DNA from: Heliocidaris erythrogramma
Lineage: Eukaryota; Echinodermata; Echinoidea; Camarodonta; Echinometridae
NCBI GenBank assembly: GCA_025617745.1
Contig: CM046864.1
Location: 30,607,162 to 30,671,161, forward strand
DNA: 64,000 nt
Direction of reading: 5' to 3'
In this document: piece after piece, positions 24,222 to 35,490 of the stretch
Layout of the letters: each line of letters starts with the position of its first letter
How positions within the stretch are numbered: the stretch's first letter is position 1
Made by a program: the position numbers and the translations under genes
Notes under the pieces: model-generated
What the model was told of the DNA's origin: nothing
Database searches by the model: none
What the model saw: the letters and a program-made list of their open reading frames with translations, nothing else

Positions 24222-25866
24222 GTACATTCAAAATCCATGTCAGATTCGTAATTTTTTCCAGATCTGTAGAGAAAAGTATCCTGCAAAAGGAGAAATTAAA
24301 AAAAATTGAAGACCATGCACTTGTTTTTATGCTTCAGAAGGCGAAAGTTAAAAAAAGGGGGTCCATGCTCTCGTATTGGTGCTAGGGGGCCCTTAGTGGC
24401 GGAAAAGGTCAAAAACTCGCAAAACTTGCACATGGCTGGCTGGAAACGTGTCTAGGAAAAGGATGGGTTCAAAAAAATTCTACTTTACATTCAAAATCCA
24501 TGTCAGATTCGTAATTTTTTTCCAGATTTGTTGAAATGATATACCTCAGAAGGCGAAGTTTAAAAAAGGGGGTCCATGCACTCGCTTTTGTGCTAGCAGC
24601 GCCCTCAAGTGGCGGAAAGGGTCAAAAACTTGCAAAAAATGTGCATGACTGGCTGGGATCCTGTTTGGGAACAGGATGGGTTCGAAAGAAAATCCATGTC
24701 GAAATCATAACTTTTTCCATATTTGTTGAAATTATATATTTCAGAAGGCGAAGGTTTAAAAAAAGGGGTTCCATGCTCTCGTTTTTTGTGCTAGCGGCGC
24801 CCTTAGTGGCAGAAAAGGTCAAAAAGTTGCAAAACTCGCCAAAAATGTGCATGACTGGCTGGGATCCTGTCTAGGAACGGGATGGGTTCGAGAAGCAATC
24901 CATTTCAGAATCGTTAATTTTTCCGGATTTGATGAGAATTATATACTTTAAAAGGCAAAAGTTTAAAAAGGGGGTCCATGCACTCGTTTTTGTGCTAGCG
25001 GCGCCCTTAGTGGCAGAAAAGGTCAAAAAGTTGCAAAACTCGCAAAAAATGTGCATGAATTGCTGGGAACCTGTTTGGGAACAGGATGGGTTCGAAAAAA
25101 AATCCATGACAAAATCATAATTTTTTCCACATCTGCAGAGAATTATATACTTCAAAAGGCGAAAGTTTAAAAAAAGGGGGGGGGTCCATGGACTCGTTTT
25201 TGTGCTAACGGCGCCCTTAGTGGCGGAAAAGGACAAAAAATCGCAAAACTCGCCAAAAATGTGCATGACTGGCTGGGATCCTGTCTAGGAACGGGATGGG
25301 TTCGAAAAGCAATCCATTTCAGAATCGTTAATTTTTGCAGATTTGATGAGAATTATATACTTTAAAAGGCAAAAGTTTAAAAAGGGGGTCCATGCACTCG
25401 TTTTTGTGCTAGCGGCGCCCTTAGTGGCAGAAAAGGTCAAAAAGTAGCAAAACTCGCAAAAAATGTGCATGAATTGCTGGGAACCTGTTTGGGAACAGGA
25501 TGGGTTCGAAAAAAAATCATAATTTTTTCCAGATTTGTAGAAATTATATACTTCAGAAGGGGAAAATGTAAGAAGGGGGTCCATGTACCCGTTTTTGTGC
25601 CAGCAGCGCCCTCAGGTGACGGAAAAACGCAAAAAAAACTTGCAAAACTCGCAAAAACTGTGCATGACTGGCTGGAAACGTGTCTAGGAACAGGATGGGT
25701 TCGAAAAATTCTATTGTATATTAAAAATCTATGTCAGATTCGTAAATTTTTCCATATTTGTAGAGGATAATACACTGCAAAAGGAGAAAGTTTTATAAGG
25801 GGGGTGGGTCCATGCACTCATTTTTGTGCTAGCAGCGCCCTCAGGTGGCGGAAAATTAAAAAAGTG

Positions 25867-25971
25867 GAGTCACGTCTTTCGGATGGTGACGTTAAAGGTC
25901 GGTCCCAGACGTAAATAATCATATCTGATTGATACACGTCTGTAAAAACCCAATTACACACACACACACAC
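25867..25971 (+). mobile_element. 5'-truncated SINE body with CA tail (copy 1)
   Basis: A foreign segment in a satellite monomer: 'gagtcacgtctttcggatgg' through 'cacgtctgtaaaaacccaat' and an (AC)n tail. It matches the body of the two SINEs at 51201-51548. The Pol III promoter head is absent, as in a 5'-truncated SINE insertion. It lies directly after 'aaaagtg' of the monomer, and satellite sequence resumes with 'cgcaaaactcgc'. Confidence 0.8.
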
Positions 25972-26328
25972 GCAAAACTCGCAAAAACTGCACATGGCTG
26001 GCTGGAAACGTGTCTAGGAACAGGATGGGTTCAAAAGAATTCTACTGTACATTCAAAATCCATGTCAAATTTGTAATTTTTTTCCAGAAAAGGTCAAAAA
26101 GTTGCAAAACTCGCAAAAACTGTGCATGACTGGCTGGAAACGTGTCTAGGAACAGGATGGGTTCGAAAAATTCTATTGTATATTAAAAATCTATGTCAGA
26201 TTCGTAATTTTTTTCATATTTGTAGAGGATAATACACTGCAAAAGGAGAAAGTTTTATAAGGGGGGTGGGTCCATGCACTCATTTTTGTGCTAGCAGCGC
26301 CCTCGGGTGGCGGAAAATTAAAAAAGTG

Positions 26329-26435
26329 GAGTCACGTCTTTCGGATGGTGACGTTAAAGGTCGGTCCCAGACGTAAATAATCATATCTGATTGATACACG
26401 TCTGTAAAAACCCAATTACACACACACACACACAC
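26329..26435 (+). mobile_element. 5'-truncated SINE body with CA tail (copy 2)
   Basis: The same fragment with the same flanks, 463 bp downstream, so it was copied together with the surrounding satellite. The (AC)n tail is slightly longer than in copy 1. Confidence 0.8.
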
Positions 26436-27190
26436 GCAAAACTCGCAAAAACTGCACATGGCTGGCTGGAAACGTGTCTAGGAACAGGATGGGTTCAAAA
26501 GAATTCTTCTGTACATTCAAAATCCATGTCAAATTTGTAATTTTTTTCCAGAAAAGGTCAAAAAGTTGCAAAACTCGCCAAAAATGTGCATGACTTGCTG
26601 GGATCCTGTCTAGGAACGGGATGGGTTCAAAAAGCAATCCATTTCAGAACCGTTAATTTTTCCAGATTTGATGAGAATTATATACTTTAAAAGGCAAAAG
26701 TTTAAAAAAGGGGGTCCATGCACTCGTTTTTGTGCTAGCGGCGCCCTTAGTCGCGGAAAAGGTCAACAACTCGCAAAACTCACAAAAAATGTGCATGACT
26801 GGCTGGAAATGTGTCTAGGAACAGGATGGGATAGAAAAAGCTACTGTACATTCAAATACCATGTCAGGTTCGTAAATCTTTCCCGATTTGTAGAGGATTA
26901 TATACTGCAAAATGAGAAATTTGAAAAGGGGGGAGGGGTCCATGCACTCGTTTTTTGTGCTAGCAGCGCCCTTAGTCGCGGAAAAGGTCAACAACTCGCA
27001 AAACTCACAAAAAATGTGCATGACCGGCTGGAAATGTGTCTAGGAACGGGATAGGATAGAAAATGCTACTGTACATTCAAATACCATGTCAGATTCGTAA
27101 ATTTTTCCAGATTTGTAGAGAATTAAATACTTCAGAAGGCGAAAGTTTAAAAAGGGGGTCAATGCACTCGTTTTTGTGCTAGCTAAAGGA

Positions 27191-28710
27191 GAAGAGAGTT
27201 TGAAAAAGGACGTCCATGTACTGGTTTTTTTGCTAGCACCGCCTCTGTTTATCGGAGAGCCTTAAACTTACAAATTCTCGTTGCCTGTTATCCGACATGA
27301 CTGTCACCATGTAATTGACATTAAAAAAAATATATACATTCACGACCAGAGCAACGGAAGCAGGAGGGTTGGGGGGGGGGGGGGGGGGGGGGGGGCAGAG
27401 GGGGCAATTTCCCCACCATCATTTCAAAAGGGGGACCCTCTCCTGGAAATGGTCCGCATCTTCGTTAACTTCACTTCCGGTCCGTATTGAAATACATGTA
27501 TATACTTTCGTCTTGAATATGAGATTGTATCACCTGTGGGTTACCAATGGGTATTTACTAACAAAGTACACTTACAAATTGGTCTACCAAAGACAGATTG
27601 TGACACCACATACGCTTTAAATCAAATCTCGGGTATCATACCTTCAAACACTAAACATGCAGCAACCGACCGACAGGAATTATTTAAGGGCTAAATTGAT
27701 CACAAGTTGTTCTTCAAATTGGCCACAATTACAATTATATATTTATCTTTGTGATACATGGTTCTGATAAAGTTTAGTGTCTTTGAGAACAATATACATG
27801 ATTAGGAATTTTGTCGAAAAGTTGAAGAAATTGCAAATTTTGATTTAAAAACAATGTTTTTGACATCTCAATGTGTTAAATTTGAGGATTTTAATTCTCG
27901 TTCTTAAAACTCTTAGAATGGAAATAGTGTGTTCAGAAAGTTTTGCTCTTTCTACTCATGCATCTGGTACATTTTTTAGGGCTGTGAATCACAAGTTATT
28001 GCACAAACCACAAAAGGTGGTCAATTATTGTCTTGAAAGGGTTAAGGGCCCTGGAAGCTCTAGGGTTTTGGATGCTATCTTCATTGATCTTAGGCTTATT
28101 TTTAAGCATATGATAAAACTGAATGTATAACGCAATGATTAAGAACATGAATTTAGTTTTATATTTTAAAAAGAGGTAGTTGGGCTGGAGAAAGCTAACA
28201 TTAAGCGGGAGACAATACATCTTAGGCGGAAGATACATCTTAAGCGGAAGACACACAGCTAGAGAGGGAGAAATTCAAACAAAAGCGGGAGAGCGGGAGA
28301 TTTTGCGAAAATGGCCCGAAAGCGGAAGAGTTGGAGTCTCTGGGGACCCTAGCGACCACCTACTCTTTATTCATAAGTTTCCTATTACAGCAATTATACA
28401 ATACGTCTGCATTGAAGGCATGAAATAAATTAAGCACGCTAAGATTGGCTAAAATGCCGGGTGGTTTGTTTCGTCGTTGGGGATCTCACAATGCATAAGT
28501 ACATACAATTTTTAATCATACGTTTTTTTTTCTTTTCGTATTGTAATGCACCTTTCCAATGCGTTTTTTATTTTTATTTTTTTGGGGTCTCATGACCTGT
28601 AAGAATTTGTTGCATCTGCACCTTGTGGATTGTTACTATTGGTTTTCCACCCAATAGTCCGGTTGACATTTGCATGTACTATATGCGTTGCTAGCACTGA
28701 CAATTTCAAT
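27191..28710. other. Unassigned DNA right of the satellite field
   Basis: No gene is supported. It contains a 25-base G-run at 27371-27395, a partial copy (27447-27493) of the 173-bp repeat seen at 53746 and 54748, and short purine-rich direct repeats around 'aagcggaagaca' at 28200-28330. Small open frames here have no recognisable domains. Confidence 0.55.
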
Positions 28711-31245
28711 TCAATTTAATTCAATTTCAATACATTTATTTTCAACTTTTCAATAGAAGTGTACAAAGTAATAAATATGCAAAATAATGTACATGTGTTT
28801 TTAACCAAAAATACGACATAATACACATTCATGTGGTACATACATAGTTGGAGGACACACCTCTAACAGCAAAAGCTTGAGGCGAGGGTGCCCTTTGTAA
28901 CATAATAATAATAATACATATTACATAATAAATATATACAAAGAAAATAACTACATACAAAAAAAAAGAAAATGATAACATTCCTTGACCGCTGTGCTTA
29001 ATTGGAGGGGAAAAAAGAAAAAAAAAAGGAAATAGAGAGAAAAAAAAAGAGGGAGAAAGAGGGAAAAAGGGGGAAGGATGGAGATGCAACATAAAATGAG
29101 TACGGAGAAGAGATGTATTCACGAAGAAGCAGAGAGAAGAGAGGGAGAGAATAGACGCAATGGAGGGTTGGGAAGAATCTTAAACCATATTATTTGTAAG
29201 ATGAAGTGATTTTTTAAAAATCTTTCTTGAGAAGCTGGCAAGAGATGCGGAATATTTTTATTGTGTCAGGGATAACGTTCCACAGCTTAGGTTCCGAGTA
29301 ACGGATGTTATGTTGGAATAATAAGGTTCTGTGCTTGGGTAGATGGATGTGATTTGCCTGTCTGGTTTCGTATTTATGATTAGTAGAATTTAATTGAAAG
29401 AGGTTACATAATTCCTCAGGAAATAAATTGTTTGTACATCTGTACATAAAAATGCCTTATTGATGTTTATTTATATCGGTAAATTTTAGTATGTTAAATT
29501 GTTTGAACAAATGGTCCACGTGACACCGGGGAGCAGTACCTGTAGTTATACGAATTATTTTCTTTTGTAGGGTGATTAATTTGTGTAATTTCGATATTGT
29601 AGAGTTTCCCAGGCGAGGTTGCAGTATGATAGATATGGTAGGATAAGAGAAGTAAAGCATAGGGAGGATGTTGTTTGGTAAAATGTACCGCAGTCTAGAA
29701 ATAATGCCAATGTTTTTAGAGACTTTGCATTCTGTTTCAAGAATATAGAACTATCAATGTGCACACCTAGAAATGTTGTGTTTTCAACTCTAGGTAGTAG
29801 TACGTTGTTGAGATATATGGAAATGCTGTCTAAATCAGTGTTCTTATTGTGAGAGATCATTATAGTTACATTTGTTTAAGATTTAAGATTTGATCAGCTT
29901 CAAAAAAATATTCGTGTCGTCGGCATAAAGAACAAAAGTTAATGATGCTGTTGATTTGAAAATATCGTTTATATAAAGAATTAAAAGTAACGGACCAAGC
30001 AACGAACCTTGAGGTACACCACATGTGATATTACTTATGTTAGAGACGACCGAGTCAAATTTAGTGCACTGGAGGCGATTGCTAAGATAACTGGCAAACC
30101 AATCGTGCGCTATGACACGGATTCCATACATACATTTTTTTTTTAAATAAAATTGAGTGATTAATGCTATCGAAGGCTTTCGATAAGTATTAAATTCCAA
30201 GTGAATATTGATTTTTTTTTCAAAGGAGTCAATTATATCGTTTGTTAGTTAGATAATGCCATAACTGTAGAAAAATTTTGGCGGAATCCCAAATGGTTTT
30301 TGTAAATAATGTCGTGTTTTACGAGAAATTCATAAGTCCTGGTGTATACAGTGCGTTCAAGAATTGTAGGAAAAATCCCGATAGAACAGATATAGGTCTA
30401 TAGTTGGTAAGCTGTCTTTTGTCCCCAGTCTTAAATATGGGTGTGACTCTAACGATTCTCAGTAGGGCTGGAAAAATCCCTTTACTAAGTGATAAATTGA
30501 AAATATGGCATAGCGGTTTAGATATATACTAATCGCACTTTTAATTACCCTGTGACTGAATTCGACTAAACATGCATATTTATTATTTTCAAACGAGTTG
30601 ACAATATTACTTATTTCATTTTCATCTGTAGGATATAAACATAGAGAATCATCAGGCGGAGTGTTCATGTATGTCCGAAAGTCAGTATTACATCGTGGTA
30701 TTTTATTAGCAAGAGTCTGACCAATGTTTGAAGAAATCGTTAAATGAGTTACTTATGGTTAAAGGATCAGTTACAATTCTATTATCAATACTGAAGGCAG
30801 TCTCTGGGCATTCATGAACTTTCTTTTTCTATAAGGCTGCTTATGGTATCCCATGTACGTTTAATATTTGATTTATTACGCATGAATTTGTGTGAAAAAT
30901 ATATGATCTTTGTCTCCCTTAGTAGTGTCGTAAGTTTATTTCGATATTGTTTAAATTGCAACTCGTTTGACGAGTCGGATTGTTTTAAGACCCACTTGTA
31001 TAGCTTGTTTTTATTTTTTATAGATTGTAATAAACCGTTTGTCATCCAACATTGTATTTTGATGTCTTCATTTCTCTTTTGTATTAGGGCAAAATTTAGA
31101 TCATACAGTCTACGTAATGGAGTAACGAGGTGCGTCGTTCGGGTTGCTGTTTCCGAGCAGCAGGGCCTGCGCGTGTGGTTTTGCGGCGGGATCGTTCGGA
31201 CGGGGGCGCTGTCATCATACGGCGCCGCATAGGGGCGCGCATGAC
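28711..31245 (-). mobile_element. Jockey/CR1-group LINE, 5'-truncated, decayed
   Basis: A minus-strand non-LTR retrotransposon. The 3' end is marked by a simple tail of TTGAAATTGAATT-type repeats (plus-strand 28711-28735). A long oligopurine tract lies in the 3' UTR (28990-29160). Coding remnants run from 29214 to about 31240. No endonuclease domain is present, so the element is 5'-truncated; the right boundary at about 31245 is approximate. Confidence 0.85.
29214..31240 (-). pseudogene. Reverse transcriptase remnant of Jockey/CR1-group LINE
   Basis: In minus-strand order: a pre-RT linker with 'WMTNGLLQSIKNKNKLYK' (31282-30812 frame), an RT N-terminal piece near 30459-30668, the palm with 'GVPQGSLLGPLL' (GVPQGS at 30003-30020) and 'FVLYADDTNIF' (YADD at 29916-29927), the post-RT 'TTFLGVHIDSS' block (29576-29860), then the C-terminal 'HKYETRQAN' and 'LWNVIPDTIK' blocks (29214-29447). 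This order is the standard one for Jockey, CR1 and related LINEs. At least five frame breaks separate the pieces, and a deletion removes most of RT motif A. Not functional. Confidence 0.88.
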
Positions 31246-31249
31246 TTTT

Positions 31250-33030
31250 TTTTACAAGGCAAGTTCCCATAAAAATTAGCATGATTCACACTGCAAAAAG
31301 AAAAAAAATGGCAGCCAGCTGACCACATGCACTTTTTATCCCTCCATAAGATATTTTTAAAACCCTAGATGTTCTTGTACTTTTCACCTTTCATCGGTTA
31401 ACAGTGTGCATCTCTATAACCTGGATAATATTTTGAATCAACATTCCTCCCAAGAATCAAAGGAAAATTACAAAAAGGGAGAGAGGGAGTCCGTTGGGAG
31501 TGACATCTACCCGCGCAGTGAAATTCCACAAGACATGGCTCCCTCAACTAGCCACGAGGCCGGACCTACCGACCCAACTAATCCCGAGGTTCTGGTGAAG
31601 GGTGCTTCTTCTGCAGCCGAACTAGAATCTGCCCCATCCACTGCTGCTGTGACTCATATTCTTAAAGAGGCAATGGCAATTTTTCAGACGATGTTGGACC
31701 AAGCCCATAAAGCGGCCTCCATTACGCTGTAACATTTGGGGACGATTTGAACGCGCCCGAAGCCTTTATGCATTATTCCTTTTGTAACATGCTCCCCTAC
31801 CGTGTATATGCTTTACACGCAACTAAAATAAAAACGTGGATCAGTGTCACGCATGCGCACTAAGAAAGGCCATATCCGGTCATATCCGCTTAATTTATTC
31901 ATGTATGGTAATGTATTCATCACTTGGCTAATGACGGCGCATCGATAATTGACGAATGGGCGTCATTCATATGGTGTCATTAAATCTTTATGATAATTAG
32001 GACCCAACATGTGATTACTAATAGCTAATTGATAGGATTTTCAGCACAAAAGGGTCGAGTTGTCTACCGTAGTTATTAAGAAGATAAATACATGTTGTTC
32101 ATATTTATCACGTCTCACGAATTAAGAGAAAAACTTATTCATTCAAAATAAGTATTTTTTCTCACTTTCGCCTTTTCTCATCTTTTTTTTCTTCCCTCTC
32201 TCTCTCATACATACACCTCGATCACACGTCCTGGTTCATTTCACCCCCTCCCCCGTATGGTTCATTTCATTGATATAACGTGAAAGGACCTTTATCATGT
32301 TCACAGAATAATTTTCAATTACATGCATATCTTTCTTACAATCAAGATTTAAGGTATAATAGTTTACACACGTCGATTCAGAAATACGTTTATATTTTCT
32401 CACTTTTTAATGAATATTTTCTTGCATACAGAAATGAGGACAGTTTTTAGAGAAGTTTAGACATTGTCTTACTTCTTAAATATACGTTTACTTCTTCTCC
32501 TTAAAAAAACCCAACATAATTTACATAATTTATCTGCATCCATACACTTTTTTCAAATACATGTACTACAATACAATAGAGTTCCATCACAGCCGACTTG
32601 TCAAGGTCAAATGATATTCTCTTCTTGAGAGTAGTACAAATATGTACATGCATTAAAAAAAGGAATTTAAATAAAAATTTAATCATACGTTATTAATTTC
32701 AATCCCTTTCCAAGAAGTAATTATTTGAATTACAATTTAAAGATTATTTACCCACAACACCCCACAAAAGAAGAAATGATAATTAAAAGAAATAAATGAC
32801 CATATAAGTTCAATATTGAACACACACCAATGACAATAATAAATTTACTAAAAAACCAAGAAAATGTTGGCAGTTCTAAGAAATCTAAATTAAATGATCC
32901 ATCTCCTTTTAAGTTGGTATATGTATATTGCATGTTACTAGTATTATAAATCTAACTATAAAAAGGGGGAGGAGAAACACACATAGAGATCTAATTCTGT
33001 AGTTTTAAGTCAAACGAAGTATGGCACGAA
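31250..33030. other. Unassigned AT-rich DNA
   Basis: No recognised gene apart from the weak open frame at 31406-31735. Pyrimidine-rich runs lie at 32170-32260. Nothing else can be supported. Confidence 0.5.
31406..31735 (+). CDS. Hypothetical short open frame, possible element remnant
   Basis: A frame of about 108 residues. From an internal Met at about 31536 it reads 'MAPSTSHEAG', followed by a Ser/Pro/Ala-rich stretch and a helical end ('ILKEAMAIFQTMLDQAHKAA'), then a stop. Composition is less repetitive than in neighbouring frames, and the ATG has an acceptable context (gacATGG). I do not recognise a family. It could be the N-terminus of a retroelement gag, an exon, or chance. Confidence 0.2.
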
Positions 33031-33039
33031 AAAGAGATA

Positions 33040-33430
33040 TGATAACAAAGCTTTTCGACCTGCACTCATCAGGTTATCACGCAGGTATGTAACAAATTAC
33101 TCGAAATCAACTATATTATACTCAATGAAAGCGGACGCAACCCGGACGCCGTTATTTCAGAACAATCGCAAAGCTTGGACGAACTCCTTTTGTCTGCACA
33201 AAAGGGGTTCGTGCGACTGAATGTAGGCGGCTTCCAGAAAGCGTAAATGCGCTGCGCTTCTGGCCCGGGACATAATTGAGAATTAAGTCGTCAAATTTAA
33301 ACCTGGGTTTAAATTTGGTATTCCGATAGCGAGGTTTAGTCTAACCTCAGTCTAAGTGTGGTAATAACTCTCTCAATATTTAGACTCGCGCAGGGGGTAG
33401 TTTAAGTCGGGTTTAACTCTGTCGCGTAGC
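33040..33430. repeat. Fragment related to the 42.4-45.1 kb TIR element
   Basis: 33042-33130 ('agcttttcgacctgcactca', 'tcaggttatcacgcag') closely matches 44045-44140 inside the 2.7-kb TIR element. 33290-33420 has the same style of 'aaacc', 'ggtttaa' and 'gtctaa' words as that element's ends. It reads as a decayed relative without clear termini. Confidence 0.55.
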
Positions 33431-33663
33431 CAAAATGCTAACGTTAGAGCCTGTAGGCCTACCGTACATATCGTATGTAGGCAGTTTAGCGATACGAAAT
33501 TCTCGCAGACCTGGCACGTAAACGTCGCTCCTGAAATGACCAACGCCTAAATTCTAACTTTTTTTACTGCTGTTAATTACGGAGAGAATAGAAAAACCCG
33601 CTAGATCCTAGATAATCCCATTTTTTGTAGCAAAATTAGATTTGAGTTGTTGTTTGTTTTAAC

Positions 33664-33760
33664 GTACAGTCAAACCTGTCTATAGCGGCCACCAAAGGGA
33701 AACGGAAAAAGTGGCCGCTATAGACAGGTGGTCGCTATAGACAGGTCGGCGGCCATTTTT
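33664..33760. repeat. Hairpin-forming transposon end, TA then CAGTCAAACC
   Basis: After a TA comes 'cagtcaaacctgtctatagc' then 'ggccacc', and after about 17 bp 'gtggccgctatagacaggt' in inverted order, followed by a second 'ggtcgctatagacaggt'. Inverted and repeated 'ctatagacaggt' blocks next to TA are typical of the ends of pogo/Tigger-like or related DNA transposons. The other end was not found nearby, so this may be a solo end or a tiny MITE. Confidence 0.5.
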
Positions 33761-34698
33761 AATTTTTGCACATACACGCAACATCACTTATAGTGTACAT
33801 GTATCCATATATATCACTTAGGAAAACAAGCTATAGATCTACAGATTTGACGTATAACATGTCATATGATATATAAAATGCCAAAATAATGTGCTTTGTT
33901 GTCAATAAATGAGAAAAACAATAGATATACGAGCAATCTCTGTAAAATGAATTTTCCCTCAAATTACCACGTACGTAGTCCCCCGCGGTAGACTGCTGTT
34001 CTTGATTTTTATAGTCTAAAAACGATGTCTAATCATGCTTTTGCTTCTTGTCCAAAAATTACAATAATAAGTTTATCTTTTGAATAAAATCATGCTTTCA
34101 ATTTTCATTCAATAAATATTTGCCTTTTGAATGGTTTAAAATAAATTTTAACTGTTTCTGAGAACAGGCGATAGAAGGTGCTCGCTTGATTCGTCGAAAG
34201 TGCGAACGTCGACAATGCAATGGATCGCTGGTTATATGGTGGACGAGTTTTCTTTTAAAAATAATAGTTGGGTAGTATTTTATTATTTGCACTTTCTAAA
34301 AAAAAATCACCTCTTTTATTATATTTTTCGATAGCTTTAACCCTTTAGATTTTTTTTGATAAATCTTTTAAAAAATAAAAATTAATATTGAAGTGTACGA
34401 GTGTAATTATATAACTAAATAGTTATATATTATATACTTTCGTCTTGAATATATAACTATAGTTATCGATTTTAGATAAACATGAACCAAGAGATAATCT
34501 ATTCAAATAAAAGGATGAAGCATACTTCACAAAGATCACCATTTGGCCTGCCGTGTAAGAGAAAAAGGTTTTAAGCATAAGCATAAGCATAACATAACAT
34601 AACTCTCAATTGTTGTCAGTACGCCAGAATGAGCAAAGTGCACTTTGAAAGTCACAGTATTTTGGGAACTTGATTACAAAAGTCAGAGTTTCCTTTGT
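33761..34698. other. Unassigned AT-rich DNA with a small simple repeat
   Basis: No gene seen. 34573-34604 is a simple repeat of 'agcata' and 'acata' words. A 22-bp match 'tatatactttcgtcttgaat' links 34433 with 27501, next to another repeat remnant; its meaning is unclear. Confidence 0.5.
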
Positions 34699-34699
34699 T

Positions 34700-34958
34700 T
34701 AATAATAATAATCCAGTTAAAGTCCACTCCAAATTTTATTAACCGAAATGGAGATTCTTTTTCCCAATTGATCGTGGGCCCGGCAGCCACTGTGCAGCGC
34801 CAGATCGACGTTGCTCTATCCATTCATTTGTTGAACGCCAAACAAGGTAGCAGCAACTCCCATCTTTTAACGTATTTTGGTATGACGCGGCCGAGGTTCA
34901 AACCCACAACCTCCCGATTGTGAGGCGGACGCTCTACTGACTGAGCCAACATAATGAA
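34700..34958 (-). mobile_element. tRNA-derived SINE
   Basis: Read on the minus strand it starts with a tRNA-like head: an A-box-like 'ggctcagtcagtagag' (34932-34947), an anticodon-arm-like 'ccgcctcacaatcggg', and a B-box 'gggtttgaacc' (34895-34905). A body with 'gatgggagttgctgctacct' and 'tgtttggcgttcaac' follows, and a 3' end of ATT repeats (34700-34712). The head is about 70 bp without a proper acceptor stem, so it is not a functional tRNA gene. The body may be a conserved central SINE domain, but I cannot name the family with certainty. Confidence 0.8.
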
Positions 34959-35490
34959 TGTTATGAAATAAGTTCGGTCATCGTGTGGTCACTTGAAGGC
35001 CAAGGGTGCACTTCGATTAGAATAAGATGACAGTACAAGAGCCATATGTATACAATTTTCCTCATATCTCAGGATTAACGAGCATGATTTGTATAGTCCG
35101 ATAGTGGGTGTTCTTTTAAGCTGCCTCGTAACAGGCATGTAGTTTTCATGTTACAAGATATCAAGCATTTCCTTATTTGAACTCCAAACAGAGCAAAATG
35201 CATTTTCAATTTACAGTTCATACTTGTTGTTACATTTAATAAACTTACTAGGTTGGAAAGAAATGACTAGATGCAATTTTCATAACACACATCATGATTT
35301 AGGCACTCATAGCAGATGTTGTAATTTTTATATTGTAGGGTAATGTTTGCCACTTTGACCACATTTCGAATAAAAATGCACTTTGGACTTTACTGTTTAT
35401 GCCAAATCGATAATTATATATTATTTAAGCTTAGGGAATTAGCTCCTTAATTATCAAGAAGGTACATATTCACCATGCCTCAGACGACAC
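34959..35490. other. Unassigned DNA
   Basis: AT-rich sequence. I see no gene, RNA or recognisable repeat. Confidence 0.5.

Larger units (their letters stand above)
24222..27190. repeat. Satellite block D (about 13 monomers)
   Basis: Right-hand part of the satellite field, with subtypes in which the box reads 'agcggcgcccttagtggc' and 'gggatcctgtctaggaacgg'. It holds two SINE-body fragments in a duplicated 463-bp segment. The array decays after 27190: a last 'gctagcaccgcctctg' remnant lies near 27230-27250. Confidence 0.95.

Noticed and set aside
5806..27190. CRISPR array
   Set aside because: Repeats are 215-230 bp with no short-repeat/unique-spacer alternation, and the setting is eukaryotic.
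34880..34955. tRNA gene
   Set aside because: A and B boxes are present, but acceptor-stem pairing is missing, and a SINE body with simple 3' tail follows.
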